A DNA stretch of 64,000 bases, taken from contig CASFBK010000006.1 of the NCBI GenBank assembly GCA_949292785.1, positions 1 through 64,000 of the forward strand, in the 5' to 3' direction. Position 1 is the stretch's first letter; every line of letters starts with the position of its first letter. Made by a program: the position numbers and the translations under genes. Source of the DNA: an uncultured Eubacteriales bacterium. Its GTDB lineage: Bacteria; Bacillota; Clostridia; Lachnospirales; Lachnospiraceae. Shown one piece after another: positions 30,148-39,334 of this stretch. The notes under the pieces were generated by a model. That model saw only the letters and a list, made by a program, of their open reading frames with translations. It was not told where the DNA came from and did no database searches.

Positions 30148-31209
30148 ATGTATATAGAATTAAAAAATATTAACAAAACATTTGGAGATTACAAGGCATC
30201 TGACAATGTAAGCTTTGGAATTGAAAAAGGAAAGCTGATTGCACTTTTAGGACCGAGCGGAAGCGGAAAAACAACAATTCTTCGTATGATAGCTGGTCTG
30301 GAACATCAGGATGAGGGAGATATTTATATTGATGGAACATGCGTCAATGATGTTCCTGTAAAAGACAGGGAAATCGGTTTTGTATTTCAGAATTATGCGC
30401 TCTTTCCGTATTTGAATGTATTTGACAACATTGCATATGGATTAAAGGTGCGAAAAGCAGATAAGGAATATATCAGGAAGCGGGTGACAGAGCTTCTGGA
30501 ACTGGTGGGACTTCCGGGGCTGGAAAAACGTTATCCCAGCCAGCTTTCCGGCGGTCAGAGACAACGTGTGGCATTTGCAAGGGCCTTAGCACCCAATCCA
30601 CAGGTACTGCTATTAGATGAACCCTTTGCAGCCATTGACGCCAAGGTAAGGAAAGAGCTGCGAAGCTGGTTAAAGGAAATGATTGAAAAAATCGGTATTA
30701 CCAGTATTTTTGTAACCCATGACCAGGATGAGGCAGTAGAAGTGGCGGATGAGATTATCGTAACCAATTTAGGAAGGGTAGAGCAGATGGGAACACCTAC
30801 AGAAATCTATAAGAATCCCAAAACTCCATTTGTAGCACAGTTTATCGGGGAATCTACGGTACTGACGGATTACGATAGATTAAAGGGATTCCAGATTTAT
30901 CATGACAGCCATAATGCCATTGTCCGCCCGGAGTTTGTAAAAGTAGTAAAGTACGGAAGCGTAAAGCAGTATCAGAGTCTGTATGCCGAAGGCATAGTGG
31001 AGAGCACTGCATTTCGTGGAAACTGCTTAGAGCTTTTGGTAAATGTAAACGGAATACAACTAAAAGCAATTCAATCCTTTGAAGAGGAACCCTTTGAAAA
31101 AGGCGAAAAGGTAGAGGTAATCGTATACCGGCTGTATGTGGTGGATGAAAACGAAGCACATCTTTTACAGAATGAAGGCTTGCAGGAAAACGACATGTTT
31201 TATATTTAG
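30148..31209 (+). CDS. ABC transporter ATP-binding protein (SsuB/TauB-like, with TOBE-like tail)
   Basis: 353 residues. Walker A GPSGSGKT (35-42), Q-loop FVFQNYALFP, signature LSGGQRQR (about 132-139), Walker B VLLLDEPFAAID and switch His in FVTHDQDEA. The last 110 residues (from about 240) form an additional domain like the TOBE regulatory tail of spermidine/iron-type ATPases, which SsuB and TauB normally lack. It should power import through the adjacent permease for all three binding proteins, as it is the only ATPase in the cassette. Confidence 0.93.
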   Translation: MYIELKNINKTFGDYKASDNVSFGIEKGKLIALLGPSGSGKTTILRMIAGLEHQDEGDIYIDGTCVNDVPVKDREIGFVFQNYALFPYLNVFDNIAYGLKVRKADKEYIRKRVTELLELVGLPGLEKRYPSQLSGGQRQRVAFARALAPNPQVLLLDEPFAAIDAKVRKELRSWLKEMIEKIGITSIFVTHDQDEAVEVADEIIVTNLGRVEQMGTPTEIYKNPKTPFVAQFIGESTVLTDYDRLKGFQIYHDSHNAIVRPEFVKVVKYGSVKQYQSLYAEGIVESTAFRGNCLELLVNVNGIQLKAIQSFEEEPFEKGEKVEVIVYRLYVVDENEAHLLQNEGLQENDMFYI

Positions 31210-31260
31210 TATGACTTTGTGAAAAATTTATCAAAGTATGTAAAAAAAAGGAGTATTAAG

Positions 31261-32040
31261 ATGAAGAAAGAAAAAAATACAGGAAAGGTAATCGCAGGAG
31301 TTATTTTAAAGTGTGGCATTATTACATGGATATTGTTGTTAGCAATCTGGCAGTTTGGGTCTCTGTTTTACAGCGATGATTTCTTACCGGGACCGGTTAC
31401 TACTTTTGCAGGAGCAGGAGACCTGGTGGCAGGCGGGGACCTTGGCAGAGATATATTGGTCAGTATGCAGCGTGTGTTAAAAGGGTGGCTTTTGGGCATC
31501 GTGTTTGCAGTTCCGGCAGGGCTTTGCATCGGTCATTTTAAGAAAGTTGGATTGATTTTTGAACCATTTTTAAATTTTTTCCGGTTTGTTCCGGCGATTG
31601 GTTTTATCACATTATTTTTAATGTGGTTTGGCGTAGGAGAAAAATCGAAGGTGGCGCTTATCTTTTATGCAGTAATATTCCCGGTCATGATTAATACCAT
31701 TGCCGGAGTAAGAACGGTAGACAGTGCATTGATAGAGGCTTCCCAGTCTCTGGGAGCCACTGGAATTAAAACTTTTTTCAGCGTGATTGTGCCCTCGGCA
31801 GTACCAAATATTTTTACCGGAGTACGATTGGGCTTAAGCGGAGCCATTATCTGTATCGTAGCGGCAGAAATGCTGGCAGCGTCGGAAGGGATTGGATATT
31901 TGATTTATACTTCCAGACTTTATTATAAGACGGACTGGATTTTTATCGGTATCTTTACCCTTGGAATGATTGGATTTTTGGCAGACAGATTGCTGCAGTT
32001 TGTGGGAAAAAAGTTTTTGAGAAGATTTGGAGTCAGATAA
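31261..32040 (+). CDS. ABC transporter permease (SsuC/TauC-like)
   Basis: 259 residues from ATG 31261 (AAAAGGAG 9 nt upstream; the open frame begins earlier without signals). Six hydrophobic segments and the BPD_transp_1 EAA loop (LIEASQSLGATGIKTFFSVIVPSAVPNIFTGVRLG, about 158-192) identify it as the membrane subunit of a sulfonate/nitrate/taurine-type importer. It probably works as a homodimer because no second permease is present. The next binding protein starts 13 bp later. Confidence 0.93.
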   Translation: MKKEKNTGKVIAGVILKCGIITWILLLAIWQFGSLFYSDDFLPGPVTTFAGAGDLVAGGDLGRDILVSMQRVLKGWLLGIVFAVPAGLCIGHFKKVGLIFEPFLNFFRFVPAIGFITLFLMWFGVGEKSKVALIFYAVIFPVMINTIAGVRTVDSALIEASQSLGATGIKTFFSVIVPSAVPNIFTGVRLGLSGAIICIVAAEMLAASEGIGYLIYTSRLYYKTDWIFIGIFTLGMIGFLADRLLQFVGKKFLRRFGVR

Positions 32041-32053
32041 AAGAGGAGGAAGC

Positions 32054-33064
32054 ATGATGAAAAAGAAAATTATCTCATTTTTAGTGATAGCAGGAATAAT
32101 GGCGGGAGCTATGGGATGTGGAAATGATAGCGCAGCAGTGGATAAGAAGAATACGGACAGTAAGAAGACCGAGGAAGGGCTGACAAAGGTTCGGATAGGA
32201 GTAATGACGGGGAATATCGACCATTGGCTGGTGGAGATTGGAATAGAAAAAGGAATCTTTGAGAAGTATGGAATTCAGCCGGAGATTACCGAGTTTGCTG
32301 CGGGAATTAATACGGTGGATGCTATCGTAACGAATCAATCTGACATTGGATTTCTGGCAGATTATGCAGCGGTGAATCGTTTGGGAAATACCCAGGATAA
32401 TACAGATATTCGTTTAATTGCCAAGTTTGTATCATCTTCCATAAACCGCTTATATGTAAATCCCAAAGAGGTGACAAAACTGGAGGATTTGGCAGGAAAG
32501 GGGCTGGTAACACTACCCGGAACCGTATGGGATTACTGGAATGCAAAAACGTTTGAAAAAGCAGGGATTCCAAAGGACGAACAGATTCTTGTAAATGTGG
32601 ATAGCGCACAGGCAGCATTGGGAGTTATGACGAACGGTGAAGGCGTGGCTTTCTGGGCTTCCGGAACCAATGGAAAAAAGCTGGAAGAAGCAGGTATGGA
32701 AGTATTGCTTGACATGAACAAGTTGGGATTACAGACGGACCAGTATTTTGTCACCACGGAAAAATATATAGAAGAAAATGAAGAAGTGGTAACCAATTAT
32801 CTGTTGGCAATTCAAGAGATTCAGGACTGGGTATTGAAAAATAAGGAAGAAGCCGCAAAAATCGCAGAGAGAGAAACAGGAATTCCTGCAGAGCAGTTCG
32901 CGACGAATTTAGATGCTCTGACATTATCCGTGGGATTGGAACAAGATACCATAGACCATTTGAACAGTATTAAGAACTGGGCTTTAGAGTCAGGAAATTT
33001 TGACAAGAATTTTGAAATTAATGATTACGTGGATACCACACCGCTGCAGAAAGGAGAGTTATGA
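32054..33064 (+). CDS. ABC transporter substrate-binding lipoprotein 2
   Basis: 336 residues from ATG 32054 (GAGGAGG upstream). Signal peptide MMKKKIISFLVIAGIMAGAMGC is lipidated at Cys22. The mature domain is close to the third paralogue (NTDxRLIA, SAQAxLGVMT, KLEEAGME segments shared) and more distant from the first. It overlaps the alkylsulfatase start by 4 bp, so the binding protein and sulfatase are translationally coupled, which suggests that it delivers the sulfatase substrate (alkyl sulfate). This pairing is inference. Confidence 0.92.
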   Translation: MMKKKIISFLVIAGIMAGAMGCGNDSAAVDKKNTDSKKTEEGLTKVRIGVMTGNIDHWLVEIGIEKGIFEKYGIQPEITEFAAGINTVDAIVTNQSDIGFLADYAAVNRLGNTQDNTDIRLIAKFVSSSINRLYVNPKEVTKLEDLAGKGLVTLPGTVWDYWNAKTFEKAGIPKDEQILVNVDSAQAALGVMTNGEGVAFWASGTNGKKLEEAGMEVLLDMNKLGLQTDQYFVTTEKYIEENEEVVTNYLLAIQEIQDWVLKNKEEAAKIAERETGIPAEQFATNLDALTLSVGLEQDTIDHLNSIKNWALESGNFDKNFEINDYVDTTPLQKGEL

Positions 33065-35037
33065 TGAGACAGTTAAATAATGAGCCGAAGGAAGCAAGTA
33101 ATTATACCAGAGAATATCAAAAGAAGTTTGCGAAAGAATGGAATATTGATATTGCTCATGCCACAAACAGCGAGCTGGAGCTGGCAAAATCTCATAACAT
33201 ATATAAAACGGAAGATAAAAAAATTTTTGGAAGAAATGGAAAAGAAGTGTGGGATTTGGGAGAGTACGGTTTCTTAAAAGAAGAAGCGGTTCCGGATACC
33301 ATTAATCCCAGCCTTTGGCTGAATGCAAAATCTAATTTTCAGGCAGGATTGTTCTGGGTGGTAAAGGATAAGATTTTTCAGGTAAGAGGATTTGACATTG
33401 CAAATATTACATTTGTACGCTCCAAAACAGGATTTATTGTATTGGATACGGGAACCCTGGTGGAGAGTGCACAGGCGGCATTAGACGTAGCGGAACATGG
33501 ACTCGGTGAAAATATCCGGAACAATATCCGGGCAGTAATTATCAGTCATTCCCATACGGACCACTACGGTGGAGTAGCAGGAATCGTAAAAGAAGAAGAG
33601 GTAGGCGAACCTTCCGAAGGAAAAATTCCTATTTATGTGCCGGAGGGATTTGCAAGAGAGACGGTAAGTGAATCCATATATGCAGGAACTGCAATGTCCA
33701 GAAGAGCAAGGTATCAGTTCGCCCACGGAAAACCGGCAGGAAGAAAATCGGTGATTTCAACTGGTCTTGGTCTGGCGGGAACAAGAGGCGGAGGAACGGT
33801 TTCCTATCTCAATCCTACCTATGAGATAAAAGAGAATCAGACAATCGTGATTGATGGATTAGAAGTAGAGTTTCAGTTGACACCGGGAACAGAAGCACCG
33901 GCAGAAATGAATAATTATTTTCCAGAGTATCGTGCGTTTTGGGCAGCAGAAAACTGCACGGCAACACTCCATAATTTTTATCCTATTCGAGGCGCAAAAG
34001 TAAGGGATTCCAGTATCTGGTCAGATTTTACCATAGAGGCATTGGAGAAATATGGAGATAAAACAGACGTTGTTTTTCAGTCCCATCACTGGCCCCATTG
34101 GAATACGGAGGAGAATCCCAATGCGGTAAAAGATTATCTGAGAAATAATGCAGCTATTTATAAATATATCCATGACCAGACCTTATTGTATGCAAATCAG
34201 GGCTATACGCAGAATGAGATTGCTCACAAAATTAAGCTTCCAAGGAAATTGCAGGAGGCATGGTATATCAGACCCTATTATGGAACTGTTGAAGTGAACT
34301 CAAAAGCGGTATATCAGAGATATCTGGGATATTATAATGCCAATCCGGTGACATTACATCCTCTGACAGAAGCAGAGACTGCAAAGAAATTTGTAGAGTA
34401 TGTTGGTTCGGAAGAGAAGGTGCTAGAAAAGGTGCAGCAGGATTTAGATAATGGAAATTATCAGTGGGCAGCTACCGCGGCAAATTATGTAGTATTTGCA
34501 AATCCGCAAAATACCAGGGCAAGATATTTGTGTGCAGATGCCTTAGAACAGTTAGGCTATCAGGCGGAGTCTGCAATTTGGAGAAATGCATATCTGATTG
34601 GAGCAGAGGAACTTAGAAACGGCACACCGCAGGTAAGTAAGGAGGCAGTGGAAGCCCAGAAGGGAAACCTCATTGATAGAATGGATGCAAGAATGGCACT
34701 CGGATATCTTGGAATTGTTCTGGATGGAGAAAAAGCGGCAGAAGAGGATATTAAGTTCCGGCTTCAGATGATAGAAGAAAAAAGCGGCGCTATAAAGGAG
34801 ACCTATCTTCTTCACCTGTATGCAGGAAGTCTGCTGATTTATGAGGGAGATAATGTAGAAGAGCTGCCGTATGTACGACTTTCTGAAAAAGCGCTGACAG
34901 CCCTGATTCGTAAAAAATTGGACAATGTCCGGGATAAGATAGATACGGACATTTATGATGTTTTAAAACGAATCGAATCCTATGTGGTAGACTTGTCAGA
35001 ATATTCGCAGTTCCATATTGTAGACAGGGAGGAATAG
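33061..35037 (+). CDS. Alkylsulfatase, metallo-beta-lactamase fold (SdsA1/Bds1 family)
   Basis: 658 residues. The metal-binding motif SHSHTDHYGG (about 161-170) is the family's H-x-H-x-D-H. Further ligands lie in AAENCTATLHNFYPIRGAKVRD and FQSHHWPHW. A dimerization domain (about 370-510) and an SCP2-like C-terminal domain (about 530-658) follow. Relatives hydrolyse primary or secondary alkyl sulfates such as SDS to alcohol and sulfate using two zinc ions. No signal peptide is present, so hydrolysis would be intracellular after import. Overlap with the second binding protein supports coupling of uptake and cleavage. Confidence 0.94.
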   Translation: MMRQLNNEPKEASNYTREYQKKFAKEWNIDIAHATNSELELAKSHNIYKTEDKKIFGRNGKEVWDLGEYGFLKEEAVPDTINPSLWLNAKSNFQAGLFWVVKDKIFQVRGFDIANITFVRSKTGFIVLDTGTLVESAQAALDVAEHGLGENIRNNIRAVIISHSHTDHYGGVAGIVKEEEVGEPSEGKIPIYVPEGFARETVSESIYAGTAMSRRARYQFAHGKPAGRKSVISTGLGLAGTRGGGTVSYLNPTYEIKENQTIVIDGLEVEFQLTPGTEAPAEMNNYFPEYRAFWAAENCTATLHNFYPIRGAKVRDSSIWSDFTIEALEKYGDKTDVVFQSHHWPHWNTEENPNAVKDYLRNNAAIYKYIHDQTLLYANQGYTQNEIAHKIKLPRKLQEAWYIRPYYGTVEVNSKAVYQRYLGYYNANPVTLHPLTEAETAKKFVEYVGSEEKVLEKVQQDLDNGNYQWAATAANYVVFANPQNTRARYLCADALEQLGYQAESAIWRNAYLIGAEELRNGTPQVSKEAVEAQKGNLIDRMDARMALGYLGIVLDGEKAAEEDIKFRLQMIEEKSGAIKETYLLHLYAGSLLIYEGDNVEELPYVRLSEKALTALIRKKLDNVRDKIDTDIYDVLKRIESYVVDLSEYSQFHIVDREE

Positions 35038-35043
35038 TATCAA

Positions 35044-35361
35044 ATGATTATAACTTTAACGCAGGACAATTTTGAAAGCGTGATAAACAATCTGGAAAAA
35101 CCAGTGGTAGTGGAGTTTTTTTCTCCTACTTGTAGTCATTGTAAAATGACCGAAGTCGGTCTTTTGGAGCTTTCCAATGAAAATCCGGATATTGCAGTTT
35201 ATGCAAGCTGTGACATTACAAAAGAAGAAGCCTTAGCAAAACGTTTTGATATAACGGCATTGCCAACACTTTTATTTATAAAAAATGGCGATATGAAAAA
35301 TAAATTAACAGGTTTTACACACAAGCTGATTATTTCAGAAGAAATAAAAAAACTTTTATAA
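35044..35361 (+). CDS. Thioredoxin-like protein
   Basis: 105 residues with the thioredoxin fold (VVVEFFSPTCSHCKMTEV). The active site is CSHC (about 31-34) rather than the canonical CGPC, and cis-Pro is in ALPTLLF. It is cytoplasmic. It lies between the alkylsulfatase and the arylsulfotransferase with spacings of 6 and 15 bp. Likely roles are maintaining a thiol in one of these enzymes or supplying reductant. CSHC suggests a redox potential unlike housekeeping thioredoxin. Confidence 0.92.
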   Translation: MIITLTQDNFESVINNLEKPVVVEFFSPTCSHCKMTEVGLLELSNENPDIAVYASCDITKEEALAKRFDITALPTLLFIKNGDMKNKLTGFTHKLIISEEIKKLL

Positions 35362-35376
35362 AGGAGACGAGCAAAT

Positions 35377-36861
35377 ATGGGTTATCCAAGTATTTTTCCA
35401 ACAGGAACAACCATTTATAAGAAAGACAAGGCATACAATGGCTATACAATTTTTCCATCTGCAAAGGGAGCACTTCTCATAGATATGAATGGAAACGAGG
35501 TTCAACTCTGGGCAGGGCTGGGCGGATTTCCTAATAAAATCCTTCCGGGAGGCTATGTAATGGGCACCACTGGCGCAAGAGGCGGAAAATATGCCTATCA
35601 GGACCAGATAGATTTGGTTCAGGTAGACTGGGATGGGAACATTGTATGGAAATTTGACCATACGGAACTTGTTGCTGACCCGGGGAAAGAACCGGTCTAC
35701 ATGGCAAGACAGCACCACGATTATCAGAGGGAAGGCTCAACGGTGGGATATTACTATCCGGGTGGAGAACCCAAAACGAATAGCGGGAATACCCTTATTC
35801 TGACCCATGAGAACTTATATAACCATGACATCTCAGATAAACGGCTGATAGACGACAAGATTATCGAGGTAGACTGGGAAGGTAAAATTCTCTGGAGCTG
35901 GAGAGCAAGTGACCACTTCGACCAGCTTGGGTTCGATGAAGCGGCAAAAAATGCGCTTTACAGAAACCCCGGACTTCACGGAGAAGCAGGCGGAGATTGG
36001 ATGCATATTAATAACTTTTCAACACTTGGGGAAAACAAGTGGTACGATGGAGGGGATGAAAGATTTCATCCCGATAATATTATATTTGATGCACGAAATT
36101 CAAATATACTTGGAATTATTTCAAAGAAAACAGGAGATATTGTCTGGAGAGTTGGACCGGATTTTAATGAAAGCGAAGCCACCAGAAAGCTTGGCTGGAT
36201 TATTGGACAGCATCATTTACATATGATTCCCAAAGGACTTCCGGGAGAAGGAGATTTGCTTGTTTTTGACAATGGCGGTGAGGGTGGATACGGCGTTCCC
36301 AATCCTGCTTCTGCTACGGGCGTAAATAATGCACACAGGGATTATTCCCGCGTATTACAGTTTAATCCAATTACATTGGAAATTACCTGGCAATACACTC
36401 CAATCGAAGCCGGAGCCTTACTGTTTACAGATGCATCTAAATTTTACAGCTCCTATATCAGTGCGGCACAAAGACTTCCCAATGGAAACACTCTTATCAC
36501 GGAGGGCTCCGATGGAAGACTGATTGAGGTGACACCGGAACACGAAATAGTATGGGAATATATCAACCCCTATTTTAATCAGATATTTGGAAACTTTTCA
36601 AACAATATGATTTACAGAGCTTACCGCGTTCCATATGAATGGATTCCACAGCTTGAAAAACCGGAGGAATATTCTATTGAGCCTGTCAATGTAGAGGGCT
36701 TTCGAGTGCCGGGTTCGCCGATTGGAGCAGATGCCGGAAAAGTTACAATCATTGATGGAGTAGACCCCAAAAAGCGTCAGATGACAGGCGGAGGAAGCGA
36801 AGAGGAGGCAGAAGAGAGAATTGATTTTTGCGTAGCAAGTGTAAAAAAGAGTGAATTATAA
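35377..36861 (+). CDS. Arylsulfate sulfotransferase (ASST), cytoplasmic type
   Basis: 494 residues of the PAPS-independent arylsulfotransferase family (beta-propeller). These enzymes move sulfate from one phenolic sulfate to another phenol through a sulfo-histidine intermediate. Candidate catalytic residues lie in IGQHHLHMIPKG and NAHRDYSRVLQF, and the NTLITEGSDGRLIEVT propeller blade is typical. No signal peptide is visible, in contrast to the periplasmic E. coli enzyme. ASST was first described from a human gut Eubacterium (A-44). GGAGACG precedes the ATG. Next to an alkylsulfatase it points to sulfate-ester metabolism in the gut. Confidence 0.9.
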   Translation: MGYPSIFPTGTTIYKKDKAYNGYTIFPSAKGALLIDMNGNEVQLWAGLGGFPNKILPGGYVMGTTGARGGKYAYQDQIDLVQVDWDGNIVWKFDHTELVADPGKEPVYMARQHHDYQREGSTVGYYYPGGEPKTNSGNTLILTHENLYNHDISDKRLIDDKIIEVDWEGKILWSWRASDHFDQLGFDEAAKNALYRNPGLHGEAGGDWMHINNFSTLGENKWYDGGDERFHPDNIIFDARNSNILGIISKKTGDIVWRVGPDFNESEATRKLGWIIGQHHLHMIPKGLPGEGDLLVFDNGGEGGYGVPNPASATGVNNAHRDYSRVLQFNPITLEITWQYTPIEAGALLFTDASKFYSSYISAAQRLPNGNTLITEGSDGRLIEVTPEHEIVWEYINPYFNQIFGNFSNNMIYRAYRVPYEWIPQLEKPEEYSIEPVNVEGFRVPGSPIGADAGKVTIIDGVDPKKRQMTGGGSEEEAEERIDFCVASVKKSEL

Positions 36862-36882
36862 GATAAGTTTGGAGGAAACACT

Positions 36883-37881
36883 ATGAAAAAGAGGGTAATA
36901 TCATTTCTTGTAATATTAGGATTACTGGCAGCCGCAACCGGATGCGGTTCTCAAAGCCAGGCGGCTGATGGAAAAGACAGCAAAACGTCAGAAGAATTAC
37001 AGACAATAAGACTGGGTGTCATGACCGGAAACAGTGACCAGTGGCTGGCAGAGGTTGGAACAGAAAAAGGAATTTTTGAAAAATATGGGATTCAGCTAGA
37101 GATTACCGAGTTTGCAGCAGGAATCAATACCGTAGATGCCATTGTAACAGAACAGGTCGATATAGGAAATTTGGCGGATTATGCAGCAGTGAACCGGTTG
37201 GGAAATACACAGGAAAATACAGATTTACGTCTAATTGCAAATTATGCATCTTCCGCAGTCGCTCAACTATATGTAAATCCCAAAGAAGTGACAAAGCTTG
37301 AAGATTTGGCGGGCAAAGGATTAGTGACACAACCGGGAACCGTATGGGACTACTGGAATGCAAAAACACTGGAAAAAGCGGGGATTCCTGAAGAAGAGCA
37401 GGTATTGGTAAACGTGGACAGTGCGCAGGCATCATTGGGAGTGATGACAACAGGAGAAGGAGTAGCAGTGTGGGCTTCTGGAACCAACGCAAAGAAGTTA
37501 GAAGAGGCTGGAATGGAGAAGTTGATGGATATGGAGGAACTTGGGTTGCGTACAGATTCCTATTTTGTTACTACAGAGAAATACATCAAAGACAATGAGG
37601 CGCTTGTAACTAATTACTTGCAGGCAATCAAAGAAACCCAGGAATGGGTACAGGAAAACCAGCAGGAGGCAGCCAAAATCGTAGAGGAAAAAACAGCAAT
37701 TCCTCAGGAACAGTTTTTGGAAAATCTGGAAGTATTGCAAATGGGAGTAAGTTTTGAACAGGATACTATAGACCATTTAACCGGCATTAAGGACTGGGCT
37801 TTCGAAGCAGGACGATTTGAAAAGGATTTTGAAATCACTGATTTTATAGATACTGCACCTCTTGAAAATGGAGATTTTTAA
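36883..37881 (+). CDS. ABC transporter substrate-binding lipoprotein 3
   Basis: 332 residues. Signal peptide MKKRVISFLVILGLLAAATGC is lipidated at Cys21. It is a close paralogue of binding protein 2 (long shared stretches around AIVTEQVDIGNLADYAAVNRLGNTQENTDLRLIA and VNVDSAQASLGVMTTGEG). It lies 21 bp after the arylsulfotransferase. It has no ATPase or permease of its own and so must share those at 30.1-32.0 kb. Positioned after ASST, it may deliver aryl sulfates, as its sister may deliver alkyl sulfates. Confidence 0.92.
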   Translation: MKKRVISFLVILGLLAAATGCGSQSQAADGKDSKTSEELQTIRLGVMTGNSDQWLAEVGTEKGIFEKYGIQLEITEFAAGINTVDAIVTEQVDIGNLADYAAVNRLGNTQENTDLRLIANYASSAVAQLYVNPKEVTKLEDLAGKGLVTQPGTVWDYWNAKTLEKAGIPEEEQVLVNVDSAQASLGVMTTGEGVAVWASGTNAKKLEEAGMEKLMDMEELGLRTDSYFVTTEKYIKDNEALVTNYLQAIKETQEWVQENQQEAAKIVEEKTAIPQEQFLENLEVLQMGVSFEQDTIDHLTGIKDWAFEAGRFEKDFEITDFIDTAPLENGDF

Positions 37882-37934
37882 AGCTGGGACAATGCTAACA
37901 GGAGTATCGTTATTGTAGTAAAAGGAGAAAAAAT

Positions 37935-38531
37935 ATGGAAAACACTACATTACATTCCTATCAGGGAATTACTTATGAAAAAAGAAAATTGACGAATCAG
38001 ATTTTATTGAAAGTGATTACTGATGATTACAATCAGGTAAAATATAAAAGTGAAATTTTTGAGGAGAATGCCAATGTAATTAAACAGGCGGAAATGGTCA
38101 GTCAGCAGGATGCGTGCCCGGTTAAGATAAATCATGAACTGGAGCATATAATGGAAGTTCTTCATAAGCATTACGAAACGCTTCGTGCCAGAAATACCCA
38201 GACTGCTCCAGTGACTTTTGTGGAGAAGCCGCTGGAGGTATCGGAGGAGGATAGTGAATTCCTTTTAGCCAACGGGAGTATGGCGATTTTTGCGAAATAT
38301 TACGAGGAAGGGACGAAGGAAAAACTATTAAACCATGAAATTTTACCTCTTGTGACAACAGAAAATTTTAAGAATAATGATTATGTATTTATTGATAATA
38401 TAATAGAATCCATAGAAAAGAAACAAAGTAAACTTGAGGCATTTCTTGTAAAAGATGATTTAGAGCCGGTTGATGTATGGCTTCCAAGAAATCTGAAAGA
38501 TACACACAAGTATGAAAAAATCTGGAAATAG
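37935..38531 (+). CDS. Hypothetical protein closing the organosulfur cassette
   Basis: 198 residues, soluble, with no recognised motif. It contains one histidine-rich helix (INHELEHIMEVLHKHYETL, about 65-83) that could bind metal, and a Lys-rich C-terminus. The ribosome site is AAAGGAG. It starts 53 bp after binding protein 3 and is probably the last gene of the operon, before the right-hand Rpn repeat. Function is unknown. The association with the sulfur genes is positional only. Confidence 0.7.
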   Translation: MENTTLHSYQGITYEKRKLTNQILLKVITDDYNQVKYKSEIFEENANVIKQAEMVSQQDACPVKINHELEHIMEVLHKHYETLRARNTQTAPVTFVEKPLEVSEEDSEFLLANGSMAIFAKYYEEGTKEKLLNHEILPLVTTENFKNNDYVFIDNIIESIEKKQSKLEAFLVKDDLEPVDVWLPRNLKDTHKYEKIWK

Positions 38532-38576
38532 ACTTAAGAAGATGGTAATATTTCTTTTCATAATGTAAATTTTATA

Positions 38577-39240
38577 TAAAAGTTCTAAAAGTATTCTAAA
38601 AGATTCTGGAAGACACTTGTGTTTTCTGGAATCTTTGTATATATTGTTATATACTGGAAAAAAATTCTGGGAAGTTCTTAAGCAACAATTCTTTTTAAAA
38701 TCTCATATCAATCAGAAGTCTGAAAATTCCATTTCCGGAATAGGAAACAATTAAGTAAGTATATATAAATACCAAAGACAAGCAATGAGGAGAATAAACA
38801 AAATAGAAAAACAGGGGGGAAATGAAAGGTTGGCAGAAAAAGACCTGACAGAAAAATATTTAGAGTCATTTCGAGATGTTTTTGCTGATATTCATAATGT
38901 ACTTTTGTTCCAGGAAGAGCTAATCAGGGAAGAAGAACTAAATATGATTCGAGTATTTACAAATGATTCGACTTATGACAAAATAGAATCAGGAATTATA
39001 GAAAGAGCGAAAGCAGGAGAGGTGATAACAATGTGCACGTTTGCAGAGGAAATGACAAATAAGGGAATAAAAATCGGAGAAGCGCGTGGAATAGAAATCG
39101 GAGAAGCCCGCGGAATCCAAATGGGAATTGCACAGGATAAAATCAATGTTGCCAGAAACCTTCTGGATATTCTTTCAGACGAAGTAATTGCAGAAAAGGT
39201 AGAGTTAGACATTCAGGTGGTTCGGTCACTTAGGAGTTAA
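38577..39240 (+). repeat. Right copy of the duplicated Rpn unit
   Basis: The leader from AAAGTATTCTAAAA through the TTCTTTTTAAAATCTCATATCA stretch, and the gene, match 26048-27245, apart from a 489-bp internal deletion and one or two fewer 24-bp repeats. Confidence 0.75.
38830..39240 (+). pseudogene. Internally deleted Rpn family gene
   Basis: From TTG 38830, at the position homologous to the left copy, the frame encodes 136 residues. The first 37 match the left protein almost exactly. Then residues 38-200 of the left copy are missing in one clean in-frame deletion (junction EEEL-NMIRVF), and the C-terminal region follows with two GI-x-IGEAR units instead of four. The whole nuclease core is lost, so it cannot cut DNA. 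It could still make a small protein that binds Rpn or DNA, but decay is the simpler reading. ATG 38785 opens the same frame without homology support. Confidence 0.8.
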
Positions 39241-39300
39241 AAAATTGTATATACGAATTAGAATCTAGTGAAATACATGATAGAGAGAAAATATGGAAAG

Positions 39301-39334
39301 CAGACATTAAAATGGATTTTTGATGTCTGTTTTT
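39301..39334 (+). terminator. Terminator after the deleted Rpn gene
   Basis: CAGACAT (39301-39307) pairs with ATGTCTG (39323-39329), followed by TTTTT. Confidence 0.75.

Noticed and set aside
38785-38829. ATG 38785 as start of the short Rpn gene
   Set aside because: Homology to the left copy starts at TTG 38830, and the extra 15 codons correspond to non-coding leader in the other copy.
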